Origin: SVTX01 sp045588675
Lineage (GTDB): Bacteria > Bacillota > Clostridia > Oscillospirales > CAG-272
Length of the DNA stretch: 38,450 nucleotides
NCBI GenBank assembly: GCA_045588675.1
Contig: JAZNER010000051.1
Span: forward strand, 1 to 38,450
Direction of reading: 5' to 3'
In this document: positions 27,298 to 34,326 of the stretch, one piece after another
Layout: the number at the start of each line of letters is the position of its first letter
Numbering within the stretch: position 1 is the first letter of the stretch
Notes under the pieces: model-generated
The model's input: the letters and a program-made list of their open reading frames with translations, nothing else
The model's database searches: none
What the model was told of the DNA's origin: nothing
Program-made: the position numbers and the translations under genes

Positions 27298-27585
27298 ATG
27301 CGAAAACTTACTACTGCAGATTTACGCGAAATGGAAGTTATTAATCTTTGCGGAGGAGAAAGGCTCGGATACCCATGTGACTTTGAGCTTGACATTGACT
27401 GTGCAACGATACTGTCACTAATCGTTCCAAAGCAATCCTCGTTTTCTCTGTTTTCGAAGAAGGAAGAATATATCATTCCTTGGTGCAAAATTGAGTGTAT
27501 CGGTGAGGACGCGATACTTGTCAAAATACCTCAAAACGAGCTATCTTGCTGTGACGGGGTCGGTAGAAGAAAAAGGTCACATTAA
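27298..27585 (+). CDS. YlmC/YmxH family PRC-barrel sporulation protein
   Basis: A 95-residue protein with a PRC-barrel fold. The opening (ADLREMEVINLCGGERLGYPCDFELD) and the closing IIPWCKIECIGEDAILVKI are the YlmC/YmxH family signature. Family members are found in spore-forming Firmicutes and are expressed during sporulation; the exact role is unknown. GGAGG at 27286-27290 precedes ATG 27298. It is the last gene of the long forward run before the rpsB promoter, and no clear terminator follows it. Confidence 0.88.
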   Translation: MRKLTTADLREMEVINLCGGERLGYPCDFELDIDCATILSLIVPKQSSFSLFSKKEEYIIPWCKIECIGEDAILVKIPQNELSCCDGVGRRKRSH

Positions 27586-27647
27586 CCCTTATAAATGCTA
27601 TGATTTTGCAATAAATGTAAATTATTTGTAAATAAAGAAAAAAGCTG

Positions 27648-27676
27648 TTGCAAAGAATATAATATTATGTTATAAT
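27648..27676 (+). promoter_or_regulatory. promoter for rpsB-tsf
   Basis: TTGCAA (27648-27653), 17-bp spacer, consensus TATAAT (27671-27676) preceded by TGT (extended -10). Transcription would start near 27683. Confidence 0.85.
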
Positions 27677-27682
27677 CTAAAG

Positions 27683-27811
27683 GCTGTGCAAAATCACAGT
27701 AAAAAAATAATCACACACACAGTCGCATATTGCGGTGTCGGTGTCCTTTTATGCAAAAGGATTGCTCCGCCAAAGCCACTGTGGTGGAAAAAACCGAAGG
27801 AGGACATAAAA
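27683..27811 (+). promoter_or_regulatory. structured 5' leader of rpsB, candidate autoregulatory element
   Basis: The leader of about 129 nt can form four hairpins: CTGTG/CACAG (27684-27688 with 27695-27699); CGCA/TGCG (27724-27727 with 27731-27734); a perfect 7-bp TCCTTTT/AAAAGGA (27744-27750 with 27755-27761); and a 7-bp stem with one G-U pair (27766-27772 with 27782-27788) ending 7 nt before the ribosome-binding site GAAGGAGG (27796-27803). No hairpin is followed by a T-run, so control would be translational. Ribosomal protein S2 represses its own operon in E. coli; that this leader does the same is inference. Confidence 0.5.
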
Positions 27812-28561
27812 ATGTCTATTATTTCAATTAAGCAATTGCTTGAAGCAGGTGTTCATTTCGGACACCACACAAGAAGATGGAATCCTAAAATGAGCGAGTA
27901 CATCTTCACAGAGAGAAACGGTATCTACATTATTGACTTGCAGAAGACCGTTAAGAAGTTTGAAGAAGCTTATATGTTTATTCGTGAGCTTGCTGCAAAC
28001 AACGGTAATGTACTTTTCGTTGGTACAAAGAAGCAGGCAGCAGAGGCTATTAAGGAAGAAGCTATCCGTTGCGGTCAGTACTATGTGAATGTTCGTTGGC
28101 CCGGCGGTATGATGACAAACTTCAAAACAATCAAGAGAAGTATCAATCGTCTTAACAGCCTTAACAAGATGGCTGAGGACGGCACATTTGATATGCTTCC
28201 CAAGAAGGAAGTTGCTCAGCTTCAGAAGGAAATCTTCGACCTTGAGAAGAACCTCGGCGGTATTAAGACAATGGAACAGCTCCCTGATGCTATTTTCATC
28301 GTTGACCCCCGCAAAGAGAGAAATGCAGTTCTCGAAGCAAAGAAGCTTGGTATTCCTGTAGTTGCTATCGTTGACACAAACTGTGACCCCGACGATGCTG
28401 ACTATGTAATTCCCGGTAACGACGACGCTATCCGCGCTATTAAGCTTATCTCCTCTGTAATTGCAGATGCAATCATTGAAGGCAAGCAGGGCGAGCAGAC
28501 AGCAGAGGCTGAGGTTGAAAAGACCGAAGCAGAGGCTGCTGAGGATGCAGAAAACGCATAA
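27812..28561 (+). CDS. rpsB: 30S ribosomal protein S2
   Basis: A 249-residue small-subunit ribosomal protein. It has the conserved opening SIKQLLEAGVHFGHHTRRWNPKM, then FVGTKKQAAEAIKEEA, RWPGGMMTNFKTI and IPVVAIVDTNCDPD. The last 25 residues are an acidic Glu/Ala tail. The longest frame begins at GTG 27686 inside the leader, but GAAGGAGG at 27796-27803 and the conserved N-terminus place the start at ATG 27812. It is followed by tsf after 51 nt, the classic pair. Confidence 0.98.
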   Translation: MSIISIKQLLEAGVHFGHHTRRWNPKMSEYIFTERNGIYIIDLQKTVKKFEEAYMFIRELAANNGNVLFVGTKKQAAEAIKEEAIRCGQYYVNVRWPGGMMTNFKTIKRSINRLNSLNKMAEDGTFDMLPKKEVAQLQKEIFDLEKNLGGIKTMEQLPDAIFIVDPRKERNAVLEAKKLGIPVVAIVDTNCDPDDADYVIPGNDDAIRAIKLISSVIADAIIEGKQGEQTAEAEVEKTEAEAAEDAENA

Positions 28562-28612
28562 TTTTAACTATTTTTAACTATTCGTTTTAATAATTGAAAG
28601 GAAACTTAAAAA

Positions 28613-29539
28613 ATGGCTACAATTTCCGCAAAAGACGTTGCTGCTCTCAGAGCAAAAACAGGTATTGGTATGATGGAGTGCAAGAAGGCACTCGTTGAAG
28701 CTGACGGCGATATGGATGCCGCAATCAAGATTCTTCGCGAAAAGGGCGAGCTCAAGGCTGAGTCCAAGATGGCAACAAGAATCGCTGCTGACGGTATCGT
28801 TGATATTCTTCAGGATGGCAACAAAACTGCTATTATTGAAGTTAACACAGAAACAGACTTCGTTGCAAAGAATGACACATTCAAGGCATTCGTAAAGAAT
28901 CTTCTTAAGTGCATAATTGACACTAACCCCGCTGATGTTGAGGCTCTTATGGCTTCTGATTACGAGGGAACAACTGTTGATGCAAAGCTTAAGGAGCTCA
29001 TTTTCCAGATTGGTGAAAAGATTACAGTTCGCCGTTTCGCAGTAGTTGAAGGAATAACAAGCACATATATTCACGGTTTAGGCTCTATCGGTGTTATCGT
29101 TAAGTTTGACACTGATTGCGCTGATAAGGACGGCTTTGCTGAATTCGCAAAGAATATTGCGCTTCAGGTTGGTGCATATCCTACACCTTATCTTGACAGA
29201 GATAGCGTTCCCGCTTCTGTAATTGAGAACGAGAAAACAATCATCAAGGCACAGCTCGCAAATGACGAGAAGATGGCTAACAAGCCCGAAAAGGTACTTG
29301 ACGGTATCGTTCTTGGTAAGATTGGTAAGTTCTATGAGAACAACTGCCTTGTAGATATGGAATACGTTAAGAGCGACGACCATGAGAGCGTTGCAAAGTA
29401 CGTTGCTAATACAGCAAAGGCACTTGGCGGTTCTATTAAGATTGCTTCCTTTGTTCGCTTTGAAAAGGGCGAGGGTATTGAGAAGAAGCAGGAAGACTTT
29501 GCTGCTGAAATCGAAAAGCTCGCTGGCGGCAATAAGTAA
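28613..29539 (+). CDS. tsf: translation elongation factor Ts
   Basis: The 308-residue nucleotide exchange factor that recycles EF-Tu. The N-terminal UBA-like domain and the TDFV motif are present (RAKTGIGMMECKKALVEADG; NTETDFVAKND), followed by two dimerisation subdomains and the C-terminal module. Length is normal. Ribosome-binding site AAAGGA precedes ATG 28613. It is co-transcribed with rpsB and ends at a short intrinsic terminator. Confidence 0.97.
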   Translation: MATISAKDVAALRAKTGIGMMECKKALVEADGDMDAAIKILREKGELKAESKMATRIAADGIVDILQDGNKTAIIEVNTETDFVAKNDTFKAFVKNLLKCIIDTNPADVEALMASDYEGTTVDAKLKELIFQIGEKITVRRFAVVEGITSTYIHGLGSIGVIVKFDTDCADKDGFAEFAKNIALQVGAYPTPYLDRDSVPASVIENEKTIIKAQLANDEKMANKPEKVLDGIVLGKIGKFYENNCLVDMEYVKSDDHESVAKYVANTAKALGGSIKIASFVRFEKGEGIEKKQEDFAAEIEKLAGGNK

Positions 29540-29556
29540 TATCTATTGATTATTTG

Positions 29557-29584
29557 AAAAAACTCCCGTTTGGGAGTTTTTTCT
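29557..29584 (+). terminator. intrinsic terminator after tsf
   Basis: An 11-bp stem (29557-29567 with 29572-29582), GTTT loop; the stem's own T-run ends the structure. Only 28 nt separate it from tadA, and I see no promoter there, so tadA probably depends on read-through. Confidence 0.85.
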
Positions 29585-29610
29585 GATTATTTGATTTAGG
29601 ATTTGTAGGT

Positions 29611-30066
29611 ATGGAAAACAAAGATATAACTTATATGAAAGAGGCATACCGCGAGGCGGAGCTCGCCTTTAGCGAGGCAGAAATTCCTGTTGGCGCAATT
29701 ATTGAATATAACGGCGAAGTGATCTCCCGCGCGCACAATAATCGCGAGCAATCAAAGGATGCAACAGGACATGCAGAAATGTTAGCTATAAGGGCTGCTT
29801 GCGAAAAGCTCGGCGGTTGGCATTTAAATAAATGCACATTATATGTAACACTTGAGCCGTGCCCGATGTGTATGGGAGCAATTATCAATTCAAGAGTTGG
29901 CAAGGTTGTTTTCGGCGCTAAGGACTACAAGGCGGGTGCTTGCGGAAGCGTTCTGAATTTGTGCTCATATCCGCTAAACCACAAGCCTCAAATTATTGAG
30001 GGTGTAATGAAAGAGGAATGTGCAGAAATTCTTACTGAATTTTTTAAAAACAAAAGAAATCTGTAA
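29611..30066 (+). CDS. tadA: tRNA-specific adenosine deaminase TadA
   Basis: A 151-residue zinc-dependent deaminase that converts adenosine 34 of tRNA-Arg(ACG) to inosine. The active site is H54-A-E56 (zinc ligand and proton shuttle) with C84-P-M-C87 in LEPCPMCMGAI. The substrate-binding opening YREAELAFSEAEIPVGAIIE and the C-terminal helix are present, and length is typical. AGG lies just before the ATG. The following small membrane protein gene starts 16 nt after it. Confidence 0.95.
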   Translation: MENKDITYMKEAYREAELAFSEAEIPVGAIIEYNGEVISRAHNNREQSKDATGHAEMLAIRAACEKLGGWHLNKCTLYVTLEPCPMCMGAIINSRVGKVVFGAKDYKAGACGSVLNLCSYPLNHKPQIIEGVMKEECAEILTEFFKNKRNL

Positions 30067-30082
30067 ATTAAAGGTGATAATT

Positions 30083-30616
30083 ATGAATTTCAATGAAGAT
30101 TTTGAATATACGGTAAAGAAGAAGTCCGAAGGAGCTTATCGAAGAAACAGAATTTTGATGATTCTTTTTTACATAGCATTCGGTTTGATATTCTTTTTTG
30201 GATTAGCAGCCGCACACCTCTATCAGCTTATGGCATTTGTCGTTCTTGTTGAGTGGATTGTCATATTCTTTACATGGAGATATGTATCAATTGAATATAA
30301 ATACTCGATGTCGTCGGGAAAGATTTCTTTTTTCAATATTTACGGTGAAAAAGCTAAGAAAACCATTATTGAAGCAACGATAAAGGATTTTGTTCAAATT
30401 GCGCCTGCAAGAGATGAATTTCTGTCAGAATACTTGGGATCAGAGCTTCAAATTTATGATTTTACTCCATATGCTTCCTGTAATGATAAATATTTTGCCG
30501 TTCTAAAGGCAGAAGACGAAAAGCTGAATATTATTTATTTCCAAGCAACAGAAAACGCTCTTAAAATATTTAAGTACTACAATTCTAAAACAATAGTTGA
30601 AAAAACACAAAAATAA
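30083..30616 (+). CDS. small membrane protein of unknown function (possibly DUF6106-like)
   Basis: A 177-residue protein with a hydrophilic N-terminus, two adjacent membrane helices (about 24-45 and 48-67), and a soluble C-terminal half of alternating strands that could be a PH-like barrel (YVSIEYKYSMSSGKISFFNI, then an IIEATIKDFVQIAP segment). The pattern resembles DUF6106-type proteins in Clostridia, but I am not certain. A longer frame from GTG 30020 overlaps tadA; ATG 30083 with AAAGGTG upstream is the better start. It closes a tadA-containing unit and is followed by a terminator. Confidence 0.72.
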   Translation: MNFNEDFEYTVKKKSEGAYRRNRILMILFYIAFGLIFFFGLAAAHLYQLMAFVVLVEWIVIFFTWRYVSIEYKYSMSSGKISFFNIYGEKAKKTIIEATIKDFVQIAPARDEFLSEYLGSELQIYDFTPYASCNDKYFAVLKAEDEKLNIIYFQATENALKIFKYYNSKTIVEKTQK

Positions 30617-30646
30617 TAGCTTTAAAATAATATCTTTAAATATAAA

Positions 30647-30682
30647 ATCCGCCCTATCGGTTAAGAAGGGCGGATAATTTTT
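30647..30682. terminator. bidirectional intrinsic terminator
   Basis: A perfect 9-bp GC-rich stem (ATCCGCCCT 30647-30655 with AGGGCGGAT 30667-30675), then AATTTTTA on the forward strand and TTTTATATTT on the reverse. It serves the small membrane protein gene and the convergent pckA. Confidence 0.85.
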
Positions 30683-30696
30683 ATCAAGCTGTAAAA

Positions 30697-32484
30697 TTAA
30701 GCCTTAAGTCTTGCTTCAAGAGCTGCAAGCTCGTCGTAAAGAGTTTCGGGAACTCTATCGCCAACCTGAGCGTAGAATTCTTTAATGTTCTCAACATCCT
30801 CAAGCCAAGAAGCCTTATCAACAGTAAGAAGCTCGCGGATTGTGTCAAGAGTAACATCCTTAAGACCTTCAATGCAGATGTCCTCTGCTTTTGGAAGATA
30901 TCCGATAGGTGAAATCTCCGCATCAACCTTACCCTCGCAACGAGCGAGAATCCACATAAGAACTCTCATATTGTCGCCAAAGCCGGGCCAGATGAAGTTA
31001 CCCTCGTCATCTGTTCTGAACCAGTTAACGTGGAAAATTTTAGGAGCGTGGGGAATCGTTGTGCCCATTTTGAGCCAATGTGCCCAATAGTCACCCATAT
31101 CATATCCAACAAAGGGACGCATAGCCATAGGGTCACGGCGTACTACACCAACAGCTCCTGAAGCCGCAGCGGTTGTTTCGGAAGCCATAATCGAGCCTAT
31201 GAAAGCACCGTTCTGCCAAGATGTTGACTGATATACGAGCGGAGCAGTCTTTGCACGGCGGCCGCCGAATACAATTGCAGAAATAGGAACGCCTGCTGGA
31301 TTTGCAAATTCACTTGAAATGCAAGGACAGTTAATAGCCTTTGCAGTGAAGCGCGAGTTAGGATGAGCACCGCAGGTGGATTTATCCTTCTTATCATATT
31401 TTCTGAAGTCCCAAGCATTACCCTTCCAGTCAATAGCCTCTGCAGGAGGATTCTTGTCAAGACCTTCCCACCAAACTGTATTGTCAGCAGTGTTGTGAAC
31501 AACGTTTGTGAAGATAGTATCCTTCATACAAGTGTAAAGAGCGTTGGGGTTAGAGGACTCATTTGTGCCGGGAGCAACACCGAAGAAGCCGTTCTCGGGG
31601 TTAACTGCCCAAAGTCTGCCGTCCTCACCAACACGAAGCCAAGCAATATCATCGCCTACACACCAAACCTTGTAGCCCTGTTTTGAGTAATATTCGGGCG
31701 GAATAAGCATTGCAAGGTTTGTTTTACCGCAAGCGGATGGGAAAGCGGCACAAACATACTTTGTTTCGCCGTCAGGATATTCAACGCCGAGAATGAGCAT
31801 ATGCTCAGCCATCCAGCCCTCCTTGCGACCAAGGAAGGAAGCAATACGGAGCGCGAAGCACTTCTTACCAAGAAGAACATTTCCGCCGTAGCCTGAGTTA
31901 ACAGACCAGATTGTGTTCTCCTCAGGGAAGTGAACAATGTATCTGTTTTCTTCATCAATATCAGCTCTTGCGTGAAGTCCCTTGATATAGTCCGCACTTT
32001 CGCCGAGAGCCTCAAGAACATCATTTCCAACGCGTGTCATAATAAGCATATTAAGAACAACGTAGATAGAGTCGGTAAGCTCAATACCGTATTTAGCAAA
32101 AGGTGAGCCAACAACACTCATAGAATAGGGAATAACGTACATTGTACGACCCTTCATAGATCCGCGATAAAGCTTTGTAAGCTTCTCCTTACATTCAGCA
32201 GGGTCCATCCAGTTGTTGATATTACCTGCATCCTCTTTCTTTGAGGTACAGATAAAGGTTCTGCCTTCAACACGAGCAACGTCGTTTACAGCAGTTCTAT
32301 GGAGGTAACAGCCGGGAAGCTTTTCCTGATTAAGCTTAATCATCTCGCCCGTTGAGCAAGCTTCAGCGCGAAGTGCCTCTGCTTGTTCCTCGCTACCGTC
32401 AATCCAAACGATTTGGTCGGGCTGAGTGAGCTCTGCCATATCGTTGATCCAATCAAGTACAAATTTGTTGTTAGTTGGTGTCAT
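30697..32484 (-). CDS. pckG: phosphoenolpyruvate carboxykinase (GTP)
   Basis: A 595-residue GTP-type PEP carboxykinase interconverting oxaloacetate and PEP. In anaerobes it often runs toward oxaloacetate, capturing CO2 and making GTP. The P-loop is AAFPSACGKTN with the reactive C252 and K254, typical of GTP enzymes rather than the ATP-type family. Other conserved parts are SGYGGNVLLGKKCFALRIAS, CVGDDIAWLR, FGVAPGTNESSNPNA and IFGGRRAKTAPLVY. Length is typical. ATG 32484 is preceded by AAGGAGA. It is monocistronic, with its own promoter and terminator. Confidence 0.96.
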   Translation of the reverse strand: MTPTNNKFVLDWINDMAELTQPDQIVWIDGSEEQAEALRAEACSTGEMIKLNQEKLPGCYLHRTAVNDVARVEGRTFICTSKKEDAGNINNWMDPAECKEKLTKLYRGSMKGRTMYVIPYSMSVVGSPFAKYGIELTDSIYVVLNMLIMTRVGNDVLEALGESADYIKGLHARADIDEENRYIVHFPEENTIWSVNSGYGGNVLLGKKCFALRIASFLGRKEGWMAEHMLILGVEYPDGETKYVCAAFPSACGKTNLAMLIPPEYYSKQGYKVWCVGDDIAWLRVGEDGRLWAVNPENGFFGVAPGTNESSNPNALYTCMKDTIFTNVVHNTADNTVWWEGLDKNPPAEAIDWKGNAWDFRKYDKKDKSTCGAHPNSRFTAKAINCPCISSEFANPAGVPISAIVFGGRRAKTAPLVYQSTSWQNGAFIGSIMASETTAAASGAVGVVRRDPMAMRPFVGYDMGDYWAHWLKMGTTIPHAPKIFHVNWFRTDDEGNFIWPGFGDNMRVLMWILARCEGKVDAEISPIGYLPKAEDICIEGLKDVTLDTIRELLTVDKASWLEDVENIKEFYAQVGDRVPETLYDELAALEARLKA

Positions 32485-32563
32485 TTTTTTCTCCTTATTA
32501 TAATTGAATTAATTATTTAAACATAGTTTATTAGCAAAAATAAAACTTTATCCGCCATTATAC

Positions 32564-32592
32564 ATTTTACTATATTTTCCCTATGTTTTCAA
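32564..32592 (-). promoter_or_regulatory. probable pckG promoter
   Basis: Reverse strand: TTGAAA (32592-32587), 17-bp spacer, TAAAAT (32569-32564). The leader would be about 70 nt. The rest of the 318-bp gap 32485-32802 holds the lexA control region and AT-rich DNA with no gene. Confidence 0.55.
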
Positions 32593-32672
32593 TAGTATTT
32601 TTTAAAAGTTTCAAATTGTTAATATTTTTATTTTAAGAGTTATATGACAAATTTCGACAAAAAATAAAAAAG

Positions 32673-32701
32673 TTCACAAAAAGTTCTTTTTATGCTAATA
32701 C
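32673..32701 (+). promoter_or_regulatory. possible lexA promoter
   Basis: TTCACA (32673-32678), 17-bp spacer, TAATAC (32696-32701) with TGC just upstream. A moderate match only; the start would fall near 32708, upstream of the palindrome at 32738. Confidence 0.4.
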
Positions 32702-32737
32702 AATCATACGTACAAATATGTTACAATATAAATAGCA

Positions 32738-32758
32738 GTACATTTGTGCTAAATGTAC
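32738..32758. promoter_or_regulatory. palindrome upstream of lexA, candidate operator
   Basis: A perfect inverted repeat: GTACATTT (32738-32745), GTGCT centre, AAATGTAC (32751-32758), 44 bp before the lexA start codon. LexA usually represses its own gene through a palindrome here. The sequence does not match the Bacillus CGAAC-N4-GTTCG box, so LexA binding is inferred from position and symmetry. Confidence 0.5.
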
Positions 32759-32802
32759 AAGTGAATTTTTTATCATTGTTAGGGCAATGTATGGAGGATA
32801 AT

Positions 32803-33396
32803 ATGGAAAAGCTAAACCGCAAAGAAAAGCTCGTTTACGATTACATAGTAAAGGCAATACGTGATAACGGTTTTCCACCAAGCGTGCGCGACATTTGCCG
32901 TGATTTGAACTACAAGAGCACATCTACGGTAAAGATGTATCTTGACAGACTTGAAGCCTTTGGCTATATAAGAAAGGAAGACGGTAAAAGCCGTGCCATA
33001 TCTATAATCGACGATATGCCTCGAGTTTGCGCTGTGCCGGTGCTTGGTACTGTTACTGCAGGTCAGCCAATTCTTGCTGAAGAAAATTTTGAAGGGTATA
33101 TCGGCTATGCGGGCAAGGGCTCTCCCGATGAAATGTTTGCCTTGAAGGTAAAGGGCGAAAGTATGATCGAGGCAGGAATTCTTGACGGAGATATGATTAT
33201 TGCCGAGCGCACCTGTTATGCTGAAAACGGTGAAATCGTTGTTGCGCTTATCGGTGACGAGGCAACAGTTAAAACATTTTACCGCGAAAACGGACATTAC
33301 AGACTCCAACCTGAAAACAAAACTATGGAGCCTATAATTGTTGAAGAGGTTATCATTCTTGGCAAGGTTCTTGCGATACAGAGAAGCTATATCTGA
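32803..33396 (+). CDS. lexA: SOS repressor LexA
   Basis: A 197-residue transcriptional repressor of the SOS response that self-cleaves when RecA filaments form on damaged DNA. The N-terminal winged helix has PSVRDICRDLNYKSTSTVKMYL. The cleavage site is A86-G87 (TVTAGQPI). The catalytic pair is S120 (KGESMIEAGI) and K157 (EATVKTFYR). The longest frame begins at GTG/ATG codons in the control region (32692), but GGAGG at 32793-32797 and the conserved MEKLNRKEKLVYDYI start fix ATG 32803. nrdG follows 23 nt later, so the two are probably co-transcribed. Confidence 0.95.
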   Translation: MEKLNRKEKLVYDYIVKAIRDNGFPPSVRDICRDLNYKSTSTVKMYLDRLEAFGYIRKEDGKSRAISIIDDMPRVCAVPVLGTVTAGQPILAEENFEGYIGYAGKGSPDEMFALKVKGESMIEAGILDGDMIIAERTCYAENGEIVVALIGDEATVKTFYRENGHYRLQPENKTMEPIIVEEVIILGKVLAIQRSYI

Positions 33397-33419
33397 GGTT
33401 TTAAGGTTGTAGAATAATT

Positions 33420-34124
33420 ATGAGTAAATTTAAAATTTCAGGCTTGCAGAAGCTTACCTTATTGGATTTTCCGGGATATGTTGCTTGTACCGTGTTTACA
33501 AACGGATGCAATATGCGTTGTCCGTTCTGCCATAATGCTTCCTTGGTTATAAGAGCTGATGAGCAGGAAGAATATAATATGGAAGAACTGTTCAGCTTTC
33601 TTAAAAAGAGAACAGGCTTGCTTGAAGGTGTGGCAATAACAGGCGGTGAACCGACCTTGTACAGTGGCCTTGATGACTTTATCAAAAGAGTCAGGGAGCT
33701 TGGGTACAAGGTAAAGCTTGACACTAACGGAACTCGCCCAAGCATATTAAAGTCATTGATTGATGATAATTTGCTTGATTATGTCGCTATGGATATAAAA
33801 AATTGTCGGGAAAAATATGGCAAGACTATTGGGCTTGGCGACAGCTTTGACCTCTCCCCGATTGAAGAAAGCAAGAATATTCTGATGAGTGGCAAGGTGG
33901 ATTTTGAGTTCCGCACGACAGTTGCAAACCCACTGCATCAAAAGGACGATTTTTACAAAATAGGCGAGTGGCTTCAGGGAAACGAAAAATATTTTTTGCA
34001 ACAGTTTAAGGACTCAGGGGACATAATCGGAAATCAGATTTCAGCCTATAGCGAGGCTGAAATGGAAGAATTTATTAACATATTAAAATCATTTGTGCCC
34101 AATGCACAAATACGAGGGGTGTAA
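33420..34124 (+). CDS. nrdG: anaerobic ribonucleotide reductase activating protein (radical SAM)
   Basis: A 234-residue radical SAM activase that installs the glycyl radical on NrdD. The [4Fe-4S] cluster motif is C30-x3-C34-x2-C37 (GCNMRCPFCHNA), followed by the SAM-binding VAITGGEPTLY and VKLDTNGTRP. The longer C-terminal part (EFRTTVANPLH) places it in the NrdG2-type group, which also resembles pyruvate formate-lyase activases. Its place just upstream of nrdD supports the RNR role. The ribosome-binding site is weak (AAGG about 13 nt before ATG), which may lower its output relative to lexA. Confidence 0.9.
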   Translation: MSKFKISGLQKLTLLDFPGYVACTVFTNGCNMRCPFCHNASLVIRADEQEEYNMEELFSFLKKRTGLLEGVAITGGEPTLYSGLDDFIKRVRELGYKVKLDTNGTRPSILKSLIDDNLLDYVAMDIKNCREKYGKTIGLGDSFDLSPIEESKNILMSGKVDFEFRTTVANPLHQKDDFYKIGEWLQGNEKYFLQQFKDSGDIIGNQISAYSEAEMEEFINILKSFVPNAQIRGV

Positions 34125-34155
34125 AATTATACATAGTGACGAAATTTGTCGAAAA

Positions 34156-34171
34156 ACAATATATCTTGTGT
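34156..34171 (+). promoter_or_regulatory. NrdR-box-like site 1
   Basis: ACAATATATCTTGTGT matches the known NrdR box ACACWATATATWGTGT at 14 of 16 positions. It lies just upstream of the nrdD -35 element and 33 bp (start to start) from a second box, close to three DNA turns, as is usual for paired NrdR boxes. Confidence 0.65.
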
Positions 34172-34178
34172 TTACCCC

Positions 34179-34207
34179 TTGACAATTAACACTAAATGTA
34201 GTATAAT
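34179..34207 (+). promoter_or_regulatory. consensus sigma-A promoter for nrdD
   Basis: Perfect TTGACA (34179-34184), 17-bp spacer, perfect TATAAT (34202-34207). Transcription would start near 34214, giving a leader of about 113 nt. The spacer contains an NrdR-like box. Confidence 0.93.
34189..34204 (+). promoter_or_regulatory. NrdR-box-like site 2
   Basis: ACACTAAATGTAGTAT matches ACACWATATATWGTGT at 13 of 16 positions. It covers the promoter spacer and reaches into the -10, so bound NrdR would block polymerase. Confidence 0.6.
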
Positions 34208-34212
34208 TCTAA

Positions 34213-34246
34213 TACGGCGCGGATACTGTGTCCGCGCCGTAATTTT
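34213..34246 (+). terminator. GC-rich hairpin at the nrdD transcription start
   Basis: A perfect 11-bp stem (34213-34223 with 34231-34241), loop TACTGTG, followed by ATTTTGTCTTG. It can terminate the upstream lexA-nrdG transcript. For transcripts from the nrdD promoter it lies at the very 5' end, where it would be too early to terminate and may protect the mRNA. Confidence 0.7.
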
Positions 34247-34326
34247 GTCTTGTGTCTTATTTTTCGCAAGGCAAAAATTATTTTATGTTAGAAAATATTA
34301 ATCATAAATTTTAAGGAGAGAGAAAA

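Noticed and set aside
27686..27811. N-terminal extension of S2 from GTG 27686
   Set aside because: Encodes no conserved S2 sequence, overlaps the structured leader and begins at the predicted transcription start; GAAGGAGG marks ATG 27812.
32715..32729. GTACAAATATGTTAC as a Bacillus-type LexA box
   Set aside because: Half-site spacing is two bases too long and the arms do not match CGAAC/GTTCG.
32692..32802. N-terminal extension of LexA
   Set aside because: Covers the promoter and palindrome; LexA homologs start at the sequence encoded from 32803, which has a GGAGG site.
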